64,000 nt of DNA. It comes from JASSUD01 sp031963045. Its GTDB lineage: Bacteria; Pseudomonadota; Gammaproteobacteria; Burkholderiales; Burkholderiaceae. The notes under the pieces are model-generated. The model was not told the DNA's origin. It saw only the letters and a list, made by a program, of their open reading frames with translations, and did no database searches. The position numbers and the translations under genes are program-made. Below, in pieces: positions 36,150 through 44,793 of the stretch. Position 1 is the stretch's first letter. The number at the start of each line of letters is the position of its first letter. The stretch is taken from positions 162,584 to 226,583 of the forward strand of contig JASSUK010000025.1 in the NCBI GenBank assembly GCA_031963045.1. The letters run 5' to 3'.

Positions 36150-36422
36150 TTATCCTTCTTTCAAGAGACCCCGTTTTTCTACTTGCTCAAAATGTTCACA
36201 AATACGGGCTTTAGAGCGTCTTGAAAAAGGCAGCGTGATCTCTGGGTGCGGAATTGCAGAAGGAGAGATAGTGCGAATTGCCTGGAGCAATGCCACATAG
36301 GTATGTCCGCATTCGGTATTACAGCAAGCATAATGCAATTGCCGTGTAATACGGGTTATCTGCTCACAGCCGGTGACTTTTGCGCGGGATCCGCAGTGCG
36401 GGCAATAGTGCGTCAGAGACAT
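36150..36422 (-). CDS. ogr: Ogr/Delta-type late transcription activator
   Basis: This 90-residue zinc-finger protein has CPHC (Cys7, Cys10) and CNTEC-type (Cys33, Cys38) ligands, giving C-x2-C-x22-C-x4-C, exactly the Ogr/Delta pattern. In P2 and P4 this protein contacts RNA polymerase and switches on late promoters, so it should control the capsid and tail operons that follow. A ribosome site (AGGTGA) precedes ATG 36422. It is divergent from the repressor across a 134-bp operator region. Confidence 0.88.
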   Translation of the reverse strand: MSLTHYCPHCGSRAKVTGCEQITRITRQLHYACCNTECGHTYVALLQAIRTISPSAIPHPEITLPFSRRSKARICEHFEQVEKRGLLKEG

Positions 36423-36425
36423 GGG

Positions 36426-36466
36426 TATTCACCTGATATGTATTCTGTTGGAGTGACTATTCACCT
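36426..36466. promoter_or_regulatory. Candidate repressor operator: direct repeats between ogr and the repressor
   Basis: TATTCACCT occurs at 36426-36434 and again at 36458-36466, 32 bp apart (about three helical turns), in the intergenic region between two divergent regulators. P2 C repressor also binds spaced direct repeats. The link to this repressor is inference. Confidence 0.4.
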
Positions 36467-36556
36467 TTATACAGATAGTATTTACTTATATGCTCTCAAT
36501 ATTGAATTTATTTTTGTTAGGAGCATTTTTACACAAAACAAATAACTAGGCTATGT

Positions 36557-37129
36557 ATGGGGAAGAAAATCCGTCAATCACCTGAAGAGTGGGACCGTAG
36601 GTTAAAAGCAACTGGACATCGATTAGAAGAAGAACGCATGAGGCTGGGACTGACCCAGGAGCGCATGGGGGGGTATGCGCAATTAGCGCGTCGTGTCTAT
36701 TTTTACTATGAATGTGGCGAAAGAGAGATGGGCATATTAGAGCTGGCAGATCTCATAGCTGCAGGGGTGGATGCGCAGTATGTAATGACCGGAATTAAAC
36801 AGGATGCGCAACTGTCATCGCAAGAATTGGCGCTCCTTCAAAAGATTCGCTTATTACCGCCCGCCATTCGTGCTACGCACTTGCAGATGATGCAGGTCAC
36901 GATTGAAGCGCTTGCACAATCTGACGCAGAGGCGATATCTCCTGATGATCTAGGTAGCCGCTTTACAAATGCCCAGGTCGGACAAAATATGCAAGGGAAT
37001 ACTGGCGCACAGGGAAATAATTATGCGCAGGGAAATCACAATGTGCAGGGGAATCATAATCACACTTTGACGCTACAGTCGGGCGCAGATTCTCTTGCTT
37101 CGGTAGACGGGGAAAAAAATAAAAAATAG
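36557..37129 (+). CDS. XRE-family phage repressor with Gln-Gly-Asn repeat tail
   Basis: The 190-residue product has an N-terminal helix-turn-helix (about 15-75: RLEEERMRLGLTQERMGGYA...YYECGEREMGILELADLIAAGVDAQYVMTG), typical of small prophage repressors in Burkholderiales. A helical middle part is followed by an unusual tail with repeated QGN units (QNMQGN, AQGNNYAQGN, VQGNHN) and a charged end. It is the only plus-strand gene of the early region, as expected for a lysogeny repressor opposing the lytic genes. ATG 36557 has a weak AGG ribosome site. Confidence 0.82.
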   Translation: MGKKIRQSPEEWDRRLKATGHRLEEERMRLGLTQERMGGYAQLARRVYFYYECGEREMGILELADLIAAGVDAQYVMTGIKQDAQLSSQELALLQKIRLLPPAIRATHLQMMQVTIEALAQSDAEAISPDDLGSRFTNAQVGQNMQGNTGAQGNNYAQGNHNVQGNHNHTLTLQSGADSLASVDGEKNKK

Positions 37130-37273
37130 AAATCTCCTGATTGGCCAATCTTTCTCTGGCCCTATTACCCAAATACAGCACCACCATTGGACTCTGTTGA
37201 GTATAGATCTTTCAGGCTGTATTGAACTGGTGCTGGCGATAAGGCTGTTTTTTTATGACTTATTCAGGATTCG

Positions 37274-38347
37274 TTAGCAAGGCGTGTTGTATAGCCTCGC
37301 ACTGAGTTTTCCCTGTGATCGAAGCCGCGTCCGATGGCGCACGTTTACAGGGTCATCATGCACTTCCAACTCTAAACGTGTCGTAAATCCACTGCTTTCT
37401 AGCGTATGCGTGGCTTGTGCAATACTCCATCGCGTATTGGTTATCTCAGAAGCAAACCCGCCGCAAGTAATAATCTTTTCCGGAAAAAGTTCAGGCCGTG
37501 CTGCGAAGGTTAGATGCAGAGTTGCTTGACTGCGTTGGATACGTTGCCACTCGGCCTTTGCGGCGGCGCGGGCGTCTTCTTCGTTTGTGTAATGCTCGGG
37601 AAGGACTTTAAAACCGCGTCCATTTTCTTGTCCAATGACTACCGAGGCGCGTTTACTGCTGGACGCTTGAGAGGATTTATACCAATAGGCCCGTACTCCC
37701 GCATAGCGTTCCCGTTCTGCGATGTGATAGCGATAGCTCATACAATCGGGTCGCGTCAGGTAAGTCTCTGGAAAAGCTTCTCCTTGGACGCTCTTTGCCG
37801 CCCCCAACGGCATAAATAGCAAAGCGCCATTTTTGACCGTCATGAATGCGCCATAACGCTGGGCGAGTCTTGTTAAGAAATGCAGGTCTCCTTCATAGAC
37901 TTGATCGATATGGGTTATACGGGTGGCTCCCAAGATGGCGTCGATTTGAGGTTGTACGCTTTGGCGCTTCGCAATCGTTTTGACAATATCGGCGAGGGTG
38001 ACGTTATGCCAACTGCGCTCGGTGCGTTCTTGGCCGATCCCGCTAAAGGTGGCACTGCGTGCGCGTATGGTCAGGGTATCTGGAGGGCCGCTATATTCGA
38101 TTTCATCGACGGTAAAATGGCCTTTATGTATTAATCCCGTATCTTTCCATCCTAACCATACGTGGAGCTTCCCGCCGCGTTCTGGAATAGCCAGCGTGTG
38201 CTGAGGATCGGCGAGTACGATATCCAGCTGATCGGCTTCTTGAAGGCGATATTCCGTAAGCGTGAGGCGCAATAATCGAGACGCCACAGAGGCGGTGATC
38301 TCTTGATCTTCTAACGTCAAGCGATAGCTCGGGCAAGGCACCCTCAT
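37274..38347 (-). CDS. P2 gpD-like tail protein (late control D family)
   Basis: The 357-residue tail-tip/baseplate hub component matches the late control protein D family: N-terminal PSYRLTLEDQEITASVASRLLRLTLTEYRL, then DQLDIVLADPQHTLAIPERGG, and GHFTVDEIEYSGPPDTLTIRARS. Length is close to P2 gpD. The start ATG overlaps the gpU stop (ATGA). It is the last gene of the tail operon; the 143-bp gap beyond it separates it from the repressor. Confidence 0.9.
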   Translation of the reverse strand: MRVPCPSYRLTLEDQEITASVASRLLRLTLTEYRLQEADQLDIVLADPQHTLAIPERGGKLHVWLGWKDTGLIHKGHFTVDEIEYSGPPDTLTIRARSATFSGIGQERTERSWHNVTLADIVKTIAKRQSVQPQIDAILGATRITHIDQVYEGDLHFLTRLAQRYGAFMTVKNGALLFMPLGAAKSVQGEAFPETYLTRPDCMSYRYHIAERERYAGVRAYWYKSSQASSSKRASVVIGQENGRGFKVLPEHYTNEEDARAAAKAEWQRIQRSQATLHLTFAARPELFPEKIITCGGFASEITNTRWSIAQATHTLESSGFTTRLELEVHDDPVNVRHRTRLRSQGKLSARLYNTPC

Positions 38348-38721
38348 CGCTGCACACGCTTCAGTTCAAGGGTAAAGTCCGAGCGACGCGCCGTCCCATT
38401 CACATAAAACAACGTGGCCTCTTGCGATAAGCGCGTAATCACAAAATTCCCAATAAATCGTCCCGTTCCGCTGACTAAACTGTGTGCCTGGCCAGAGCTT
38501 GCCATCTGTCGCAGCACCTCCAACGCGGTCAATAATCCTTTAAAGGCAGGGAGTAATACGCCTTTCAATGTCAGGAGCTCCTCACCAGGGCCTAAAAATT
38601 GGATCGTCGGCGGCTCCCCAATGCCAGGCTGGCTTTCATATCGCCAATCCATCTGATGATGGCTTTCTTGATAGGCTAACGTCGCCAAACTAAAGACAAA
38701 AGACCCTAAACCCATCATCAT
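38344..38721 (-). CDS. P2 gpU-like tail protein
   Basis: The product has 125 residues from ATG 38721, which overlaps the stop of the tape measure gene. The N-terminal MMMGLGSFVFSLATLAYQES and RYESQPGIGEPPTIQFLGPG match the gpU family, involved in tail assembly/termination. It is a little shorter than P2 gpU. It lies between T and D, as in P2. Confidence 0.88.
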   Translation of the reverse strand: MMMGLGSFVFSLATLAYQESHHQMDWRYESQPGIGEPPTIQFLGPGEELLTLKGVLLPAFKGLLTALEVLRQMASSGQAHSLVSGTGRFIGNFVITRLSQEATLFYVNGTARRSDFTLELKRVQR

Positions 38722-41132
38722 GAGACGCCTCCCCAATTTTCGGTAAACGCAGAGCGGTAGCGGGCTTGTTTTGTTAGGTCGCGTTGTTCTAATTCTGACT
38801 GAATCATACGAGCTAGCGTAGCGGCATCCATGCCTGGCGCGGCTTGCAGATGAATATGGATCGTATCGCCTCCCATAGAGAGGGCAGTGGCACTCCGCAC
38901 AGCGCGCACAGGCGCTTCACTCGTATCAAAGCGTATAGGCGATGGGCGCGCGTTCTCCTGTATTTGTGGCAGTCCAGAGGGGCCTAGGAGTAAACGAGGA
39001 AGATACGATTGGAGCGTAGTGAATAGGCGATACATCGGTCCGAGCGCAGTGCTTATACCTTGCATCAGGCCCTCTATCCATTGCGTCCCCGCTTCTACAA
39101 AGTGTTCACGCATCGCACTGAACCCTGCTTTTATATCGTCCCAAATGGCAGCAAATTTGGGTCCTAGCGTGGCCCAGTTTTTCCAGATTAAAAAAGCGCC
39201 TCCGGCCAATACTGATATCAGTATGCCAAGCGGGTTAGCCAGGGCTAGGCGGCCTAACCACAGCAGGCCCTGTCCGATGCCCGTTACTACACTAAGTAGT
39301 TTGGCACCTTGTAGTCCTGCCGCCATAAACGCAAAGCGCATAATGGCTATAGGCCCTAGCACGGCAGCCACGCCAATAGCGGCCGCCCCTAACCCCGCTA
39401 CTGTCGTTGCTAGTACCGATACGGCAATTAGAATGCCTTTGACCGCGCTGGTATGCGCTTTAATCCACTGCGTAGCCAATTTGGTTAATTGGATGGTTTT
39501 TTCCAGTCCTCGGTGATAGAGCGGCATAATTTGCTCGCCCAATTCTGCATGCAGATTCCGCGATTTGACGAGAGCTTCGAGTTCTTTGCCATAGGCGATT
39601 TTTTGAGCCTTGCGCGTCAAGGTATCTATATCATCCGCTTGGCTATTGTTCTTCTCTTTGATGTGAATGGATTCACGCTGCATGACCATTGACGTTATCA
39701 GATTTGCGGCGGTGCGATCCGTAACAATGGTCGCAATCTTATCGGTGATATCGCTTTCGCGTGTAATGCCGTGTTTTTGGAGCGTAGGCAATAAGTATTG
39801 CTCGAGCCATTCGAGCGGTGAGTCTTTGAATAACTCGCCCCCTTTGAGTGCGCCTACGCCCAAACCCGTTACCTCCCTTGTTTTCTTATTGCGCCTTACT
39901 TTTTGGGGATCCAATAATCCTAAGCGTGCAAGCTCCTTTGCGGCTTTGACGGTGGTTTTGCCTTGATAAAGATTGTTATAGGCCGACATTAAGGCCTTGC
40001 CGACTGAATGCCCACCCATTTCTTGAATCAGGGGTTCTAATTGGTAATAAAACGCGTCGGGACGCATCAATTTGGCCGCCACTCCACCGGTTTGAATCAC
40101 TGCACGCCATTCTTCGGGGCCTACTTGTGCGCTGGTTGTAGAAAGCACTTTTTGGACACGGTCGGCTTCTTGTTTAAAGCGCTGCGCATTCGCCAACCCT
40201 CCGCGCAATTCAATGACCTTCATCATGCTCATTAAGTAAGCATCTTTCTCCGAGCCTTCTTCACCTCCATATAGTGCCTCGTTAGCAAATTTCATTTTGG
40301 CGATGGTGGGTAAAACCAGTTTGGCGTGGTGCAGATCCCCAAAGATGCTCATCGCATCACGCATCAATTCGAGATTTTCGGTAATACTGGTGCCGGTCGT
40401 CTTTATGTTGTGCGCAAAAGACTGAGCTTCGGTGGTGATCTCTTTATTAAAGCCTAATGCTTCGATACGGGTGTTTTCGCGTTCAATCTGCTTGGTTTCG
40501 TGCAGAGGACCACTCAGCAGATGGAGTCCGCGTTTGCCCACTTGTTGTGCAGCGTAGCCGGCTACGGCTAGAGAAGTGGCTTTGCTTTGCGCGGTGTGGA
40601 GTTGGGTGCGCAGCGCTGCTACACGCTGTTCTTTCGCTGCGAGGGTAGAAAGTTGCCCTTGCTGTACAGAGAGGGCCTGGCTGGTTGCAGTAATAGCGTG
40701 TCGCAGGCGTTCTTCATGTTGAGTAAGCCGACCAGTCTGGATGCCAGCGCGTTCAAGCTGGCTGTGCATGCCCCCTAAACGGGTACTTTGCTGTTGATAT
40801 TCTGCACCGAGCTGATGGACGGCCGTACTTGCCTGGGCAAACTTGCGAATCAGCGCTGCTGTAGGGGCATCGCTGGCTGCGATACTGGCTTTAAGCGTAT
40901 CTACTCTTTGTCGGGCTGCCCCTAGCGCGGTGGCGGTATCGCGTAGGCTGGTCTGGAGTTGGCGAAAAGCCGTAATTTCTTTTTGGTTTTGGCCCAATGC
41001 CTTGAGTTGCGCTTGCGTACTTTTAAAAGACTGCATCAGCGCGGTATTGCCCCGCAGCATTGCTTTGAACGGTTGTGTGACACGCTCGACGAGGTCTAGT
41101 ACTACGCGCAATTTTAGGTCAGAGGCAGGCAT
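38718..41132 (-). CDS. Tail tape measure protein (P2 gpT-like)
   Basis: This 804-residue protein sets tail length and is ejected with DNA. The N-terminal 200 residues are coiled coil (DLKLRVVLDLVERVTQPFKAM onward). The middle holds hydrophobic segments (GILIAVSVLATTVAGLGAAAIGVAA, LALANPLGILISVLAGGAFLIW; about 570-650) as in many tape measures. A C-terminal domain ends in MDAATLARMIQSELEQRDL. Size and place match P2 gpT. Confidence 0.9.
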   Translation of the reverse strand: MPASDLKLRVVLDLVERVTQPFKAMLRGNTALMQSFKSTQAQLKALGQNQKEITAFRQLQTSLRDTATALGAARQRVDTLKASIAASDAPTAALIRKFAQASTAVHQLGAEYQQQSTRLGGMHSQLERAGIQTGRLTQHEERLRHAITATSQALSVQQGQLSTLAAKEQRVAALRTQLHTAQSKATSLAVAGYAAQQVGKRGLHLLSGPLHETKQIERENTRIEALGFNKEITTEAQSFAHNIKTTGTSITENLELMRDAMSIFGDLHHAKLVLPTIAKMKFANEALYGGEEGSEKDAYLMSMMKVIELRGGLANAQRFKQEADRVQKVLSTTSAQVGPEEWRAVIQTGGVAAKLMRPDAFYYQLEPLIQEMGGHSVGKALMSAYNNLYQGKTTVKAAKELARLGLLDPQKVRRNKKTREVTGLGVGALKGGELFKDSPLEWLEQYLLPTLQKHGITRESDITDKIATIVTDRTAANLITSMVMQRESIHIKEKNNSQADDIDTLTRKAQKIAYGKELEALVKSRNLHAELGEQIMPLYHRGLEKTIQLTKLATQWIKAHTSAVKGILIAVSVLATTVAGLGAAAIGVAAVLGPIAIMRFAFMAAGLQGAKLLSVVTGIGQGLLWLGRLALANPLGILISVLAGGAFLIWKNWATLGPKFAAIWDDIKAGFSAMREHFVEAGTQWIEGLMQGISTALGPMYRLFTTLQSYLPRLLLGPSGLPQIQENARPSPIRFDTSEAPVRAVRSATALSMGGDTIHIHLQAAPGMDAATLARMIQSELEQRDLTKQARYRSAFTENWGGVS

Positions 41133-41269
41133 ATCCTAGCGGCCCTTTATCCGTTAAAACACTCTAGTAATATCTTTGCGACTACCCAGCAGGCGGAGAA
41201 TGTCGCCACCAAATCGGATGTCGATAGTGGGGTTAAAAATATTTGGATAATGGTAGCGCTCTATGCCTA

Positions 41270-41694
41270 CTACCCCTCACTGCGCTCCCTTGCACGTTCT
41301 CTCCACGCCATCAATTCATTTAACGTCCAGCCCTTCATATCCCGCAGTGACCAATGAAACACCGCGGCGATATCAGCCATCGCCTCTTCTACATAGCGGG
41401 GCCAACGCAAGACGCCGCTGGCGTTTTGACTAAAAAACCCACGACAATCCCTCCTAGCGCTACGACATCTGCCGCATCCAATTGCCCCGCTTCGGCCTCG
41501 GTTAAAGGCGGAGTGCTAATGCGTGGGAGTATACGGATCATGGCATCCACTTCTAAATTCGCCAGTGCCACTAATGAAATACCGCTTAGTTCCCGTACAC
41601 ACGGCTTGCGTAAAGTAATCATATCGATCGTTTGAGTACCACGTTTGATTGGGGTATCCAGGTGTACGGTATAAGGGGACGTCAATGTTTTCAT
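41270..41694 (-). CDS. P2 E+E'-like tail chaperone made by -1 frameshift
   Basis: Reading gene E from 41694 to the slippery site at 41431-41437, slipping back one base and continuing gives 141 residues ending at TAG 41270-41272. The shifted part contains MADIAAVFHWSLRDMKGW and ELMAWRERAR, which is typical gpE' sequence. P2 and many long-tailed phages make the two tail-assembly chaperones this way. Unshifted translation gives the separate 101-residue gpE. Confidence 0.85.
41389..41694 (-). CDS. P2 gpE-like tail assembly chaperone (unshifted form)
   Basis: The 101-residue product starts MKTLTSPYTVHLDTPIKRG and has the gpE features ITLRKPCVRELSGISLVAL and PPLTEAEAGQLDAADVVALG. It ends in the zero frame at 41389, 14 residues after the frameshift site. 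It lies between FII and T as in P2. Confidence 0.88.
   Translation of the reverse strand: MKTLTSPYTVHLDTPIKRGTQTIDMITLRKPCVRELSGISLVALANLEVDAMIRILPRISTPPLTEAEAGQLDAADVVALGGIVVGFLVKTPAASCVGPAM
41431..41437 (-). promoter_or_regulatory. -1 programmed frameshift heptamer T TTT TTA
   Basis: On the minus strand the sequence GGT TTT TTA GTC puts the heptamer in the canonical X XXY YYZ phase of gene E (codons at 41439, 41436 and 41433). Slipping by one base connects it to the open E' frame. Confidence 0.85.
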
Positions 41695-41726
41695 AGAAGA
41701 TTTCCTTACAAAGCATAAAAAGTAGG

Positions 41727-42236
41727 TTAGAGCCCCAGAGCCTGACGTATACCTTGCATACGATCTTCCCCGCCGATATTTTCTATTAGGTGGACCAGAT
41801 CGCTTTCGATGAGCACTTCGCCATTCAATGTGAGTCGGTAATAGCTCAACGCAGAAGTCACTTTAAAAGTTGTGTCTTCCCCAGGCTTAGCATTGCCAAA
41901 TTCAATAGTCTGATGGCGGCCTCGAATATCCATCTGAAGCGCATCTATCGCGGTGCTATCCTCGCGCTGATAGGCTCCGACAAAACGCAATGCCACGCCG
42001 TCATGTTGCATGATTCCATACTGTTTAAGCACATCCGGCAAAATACCGCCGCACGTCCACTCCATCTCTAGCGCTTCTTGGCCCATATCAATCTGAATAG
42101 GTCCACTCATCCCTCCACCGCGATACGCTTCCATTTTGCGCGCTAGTTTGGGTAAGGTTACTTCGACCACCTGGCCGAGATAGCTTTCACTCCCGTTATA
42201 CAGGTTCATATTTTTGAGTTTGCGAGGCAGTGCCAT
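41727..42236 (-). CDS. Major tail tube protein (P2 gpFII-like)
   Basis: This 169-residue protein forms the inner tube of the contractile tail. MALPRKLKNMNLYNGSESY at the N-terminus and VEVTLPKLARKMEAYRGGGM are family hallmarks. A strong AGGAGG ribosome site lies 8 bases before ATG 42236. It sits between the sheath and the E genes, as in P2. Confidence 0.93.
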   Translation of the reverse strand: MALPRKLKNMNLYNGSESYLGQVVEVTLPKLARKMEAYRGGGMSGPIQIDMGQEALEMEWTCGGILPDVLKQYGIMQHDGVALRFVGAYQREDSTAIDALQMDIRGRHQTIEFGNAKPGEDTTFKVTSALSYYRLTLNGEVLIESDLVHLIENIGGEDRMQGIRQALGL

Positions 42237-42259
42237 AGATCAAACCTCCTTCAGGGCGT

Positions 42260-43432
42260 TTAGGCTGCAATGCGTTGCGGGAAATCCATCAAGTAGCGGT
42301 CTGTGATATGTTGACGCAGCATCAGATTTTCGAGAGGAGGGACGGGGGTGTAGTCGTAGGCAATCGTTAATTTGCCGTCTTTGAGGGTGGCTACACTATT
42401 GGCTTCGTCGTCATACCACGCTTTTCCGTCGATCAAATAACCGGCAGCTTTAAGCTCTCTAAACTTTGCGTTAATGCCCTCGATCATCAATGAGGGCAAA
42501 GATGGGTGCATGGGTTGATCTAGGGCCCATAAATGCGCTTGCGCCATCGTATCAGCCAGTATTTGTGCGGTCCGCGTGGTGTTTTCAAAAGCAAAGAGCG
42601 GATCGCTAGACGGTGTGCGATTTCCCCAAAACCGATATCCTTCTTGCTGTATCAGCGTCGTCACGGCGTTAGTATTTAAATAACCCGCATCGGTATTGGG
42701 ATTTTGCAAATCCCAGAAAATATCTCGCGTAATACCAGTCACTCCATTCATTGGCACATTCGATAAGGTTTTATGCCAACCTTGCTCTGCATCAATCTTG
42801 GCGCGCAAACCTAAAGCGACTGCGGGGGCCGATAGGGAAACAGTAGCGTTTTGCACGCCATCCCAGGTGAGGCAATCAGGCCACAGCACCATCAATTCAC
42901 GTTGTCCAAATTGCTGTCGATAGGTCACGGCTGCTTCTTTGGTCTGTGCACCCCAGGCCGACACATACGCAAATCCGCGCAGTTTTTGCGCAATGCTCAC
43001 CAGAGCTTGCGCTACGGGTAAAGTATCTAATCCTGGAGCTCCTAAAATCCGTGGCGTCGCTTTGACGCTGGATTGCGCAATTAATAACGCCTGGAGGCCC
43101 GTATATTTGCCTTTATCCGTTGTGGTGCCGATCACGTTGGAGGTGGTTTCTGCCTCGTCTTTGCCTTCTTTGACTCGCACTACAATAATCACCGGCTGCG
43201 TTTGTGATGCAATCGCAGTGAGTGTTTTAGCCAATGTCCCCTGTTTACCGGCATAGCCCAACACTTGCTGGACATTGGTAATCAATACCGGCGTATTGAG
43301 CGGAAAATGCTCTGCATTGGCATCATTCGCAGTCGCTACCAGGCCAATTACGGCAGTCGATATCGTGCGAATAGGCCGCACCCCGTCGCTCACTTCAATA
43401 ACCCGCACACCGTGGTGAAAATCTGAGGGCAT
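42260..43432 (-). CDS. Contractile tail sheath protein (P2 gpFI-like)
   Basis: The product has 390 residues from ATG 43432, which follows an AAGGA site; a five-codon upstream extension is less likely. HHGVRVIEVSDGVRPIRTISTAVIG, SAWGAQTKEAAVTYRQQFG and the C-terminal YTPVPPLENLMLRQHITDRY are typical of P2-family sheaths. Length matches gpFI (about 395). Confidence 0.93.
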   Translation of the reverse strand: MPSDFHHGVRVIEVSDGVRPIRTISTAVIGLVATANDANAEHFPLNTPVLITNVQQVLGYAGKQGTLAKTLTAIASQTQPVIIVVRVKEGKDEAETTSNVIGTTTDKGKYTGLQALLIAQSSVKATPRILGAPGLDTLPVAQALVSIAQKLRGFAYVSAWGAQTKEAAVTYRQQFGQRELMVLWPDCLTWDGVQNATVSLSAPAVALGLRAKIDAEQGWHKTLSNVPMNGVTGITRDIFWDLQNPNTDAGYLNTNAVTTLIQQEGYRFWGNRTPSSDPLFAFENTTRTAQILADTMAQAHLWALDQPMHPSLPSLMIEGINAKFRELKAAGYLIDGKAWYDDEANSVATLKDGKLTIAYDYTPVPPLENLMLRQHITDRYLMDFPQRIAA

Positions 43433-43481
43433 CGCACATTCCTTCAAGCAATAAAAAAAGTACCTATGTATCCGTAAACCT

Positions 43482-43916
43482 TTACAGAGACGCTGTTTTT
43501 CCTCGTCGCATCATGTCGGCTAAACGAGTTGCACGTGCTTTGACTTGCTCGGCCCAACGGGAATCCAACATGGCCCCAGCGGCGCACTCATAATCCTGAT
43601 GCTGCAGCGCTTCTAAAAACTGCGTAAAACCGCACAACTTTTGTATACCTAAATTAAAGGTCATATTGAGCAATACCCGCTGCCGTACAGGGTTTAGTTG
43701 TCCCAACCAAGGGCAGTGTGTATTCAGTGCCTTTTCTGCCCGCTCCATATCATGCAAACATAAAAGATGGCTTTCTTCGACGCTGATTCCCACTGTGTCT
43801 AAATTTCGCCCGATGCCGATAGTCAAATACCCCTTCCCATCGCGATATGGTTTGAGGCGTAATCCTTCATCACGGAGCAATTCAGCATGCAATAGACGGA
43901 GTTGATCGCGTTCCAT
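43482..43916 (-). CDS. Phage endolysin, GH24 lysozyme family
   Basis: The 144-residue muramidase has the T4-lysozyme-type active region DEGLRLKPYRDGKGYLTIGIGRNL: catalytic Glu, then Asp, then Thr at the usual spacing. NMTFNLG follows later. There is no signal peptide or membrane anchor, so it needs the holin encoded just upstream (5-bp gap). In P2 the holin and endolysin lie between X and the spanin genes; here they sit next to the sheath gene. Confidence 0.93.
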   Translation of the reverse strand: MERDQLRLLHAELLRDEGLRLKPYRDGKGYLTIGIGRNLDTVGISVEESHLLCLHDMERAEKALNTHCPWLGQLNPVRQRVLLNMTFNLGIQKLCGFTQFLEALQHQDYECAAGAMLDSRWAEQVKARATRLADMMRRGKTASL

Positions 43917-43921
43917 CTTCT

Positions 43922-44218
43922 CTACTCATGATGATGGTGAGGGGTGCCGGTCCAACGTTGTACCAGGCACTCTAAAATGGATTGTCCGCTGATACCTAAC
44001 GCAGAGCCCAAGCCTACTAAGGCGATAGGCGGTAAATCGGGAATCATCATTAAAGCAGCGCCTGCCGCCATGCTTAAACCTGCGCCGACGATCAATCGTC
44101 CGATCCAGAGTCGCCAGGTCAGAGGTTTGCCTCCTACTAAAAGCTGTCCTACTGCCAGAAATGCCCCAATACCCGCAAGGGTCAAAATGGTTTGTTTATC
44201 GCTGGTATCGAATTGCAT
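43922..44218 (-). CDS. Phage holin
   Basis: This 98-residue membrane protein has three hydrophobic segments (about 10-28, 38-60 and 65-85: LAGIGAFLAVGQLLVGG, IVGAGLSMAAGAALMMIPDL, IALVGLGSALGISGQ) and a short His-rich charged tail (GTPHHHHE), the layout of class I-type holins. It is placed directly before the endolysin. Confidence 0.82.
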   Translation of the reverse strand: MQFDTSDKQTILTLAGIGAFLAVGQLLVGGKPLTWRLWIGRLIVGAGLSMAAGAALMMIPDLPPIALVGLGSALGISGQSILECLVQRWTGTPHHHHE

Positions 44219-44233
44219 AGATTTTTCTCTGCT

Positions 44234-44782
44234 TTAGATGCGGCGTTTGAAGGGAGACCACGAACAGCACAGCGGCACTTTGTCCCAATGCGAGGGTTTC
44301 CATTGCATGCCGTCCCATTGATTCCAGGCTTTCCAGCCCAGTTTCAGCATCCCAAAACGTCCGTGCACATAGATGTTGAAAGCAGGGCCTACGGCAATAA
44401 ACCGCACCAAATGTGCATCGTCGATCGCCTGTATGACCTGCCATTGCTGGGGGTCAAAGCGCACCCCTAACACGTAGTAATCAAAGCCCTGTCCAGGATT
44501 GCGATACAGCCAATACAGCCTAGCAAGATATCGCGTAAAACGGTTTTTCCCCCATCTTGGGTTGAGATAGCCGCCTTTCCAACCTTCATCTAATGACGCA
44601 TCAAACGTGACAAACCATTTAAAACACCGTGGCACTTCTCCTTTTTCATTGGCAAAAAGAGGCAGCCATGGATAGACGAATAACATCGAAAAAAGTGTAA
44701 AACCGAATGACAGCAAGGCCATAGCTGGATAGAGTGCAATATGAAGCATCAACACGTATCTTTGTTTAGGAATGAGGGACAT
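44234..44782 (-). CDS. Phage membrane protein of unknown function
   Basis: The product has 182 residues from ATG 44782, six bases after AAGGAG; the frame extends to 44800. An N-terminal hydrophobic stretch (YVLMLHIALYPAMALLSFGF onward, about 10-45) leads to a Trp/Tyr-rich soluble part: FKWFVTFDASLDEGWKGGY, RYLARLYWLYRNPGQGFDYY and WNQWDGMQWKPSHWDKVPL. Similar proteins occur in many tailed phages without a known role. It occupies the slot of the tail-fibre chaperone G but does not look like it. It is next to the holin, so a lysis-related or superinfection role is possible. Confidence 0.7.
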   Translation of the reverse strand: MSLIPKQRYVLMLHIALYPAMALLSFGFTLFSMLFVYPWLPLFANEKGEVPRCFKWFVTFDASLDEGWKGGYLNPRWGKNRFTRYLARLYWLYRNPGQGFDYYVLGVRFDPQQWQVIQAIDDAHLVRFIAVGPAFNIYVHGRFGMLKLGWKAWNQWDGMQWKPSHWDKVPLCCSWSPFKRRI

Positions 44783-44793
44783 CATGATCTCCT

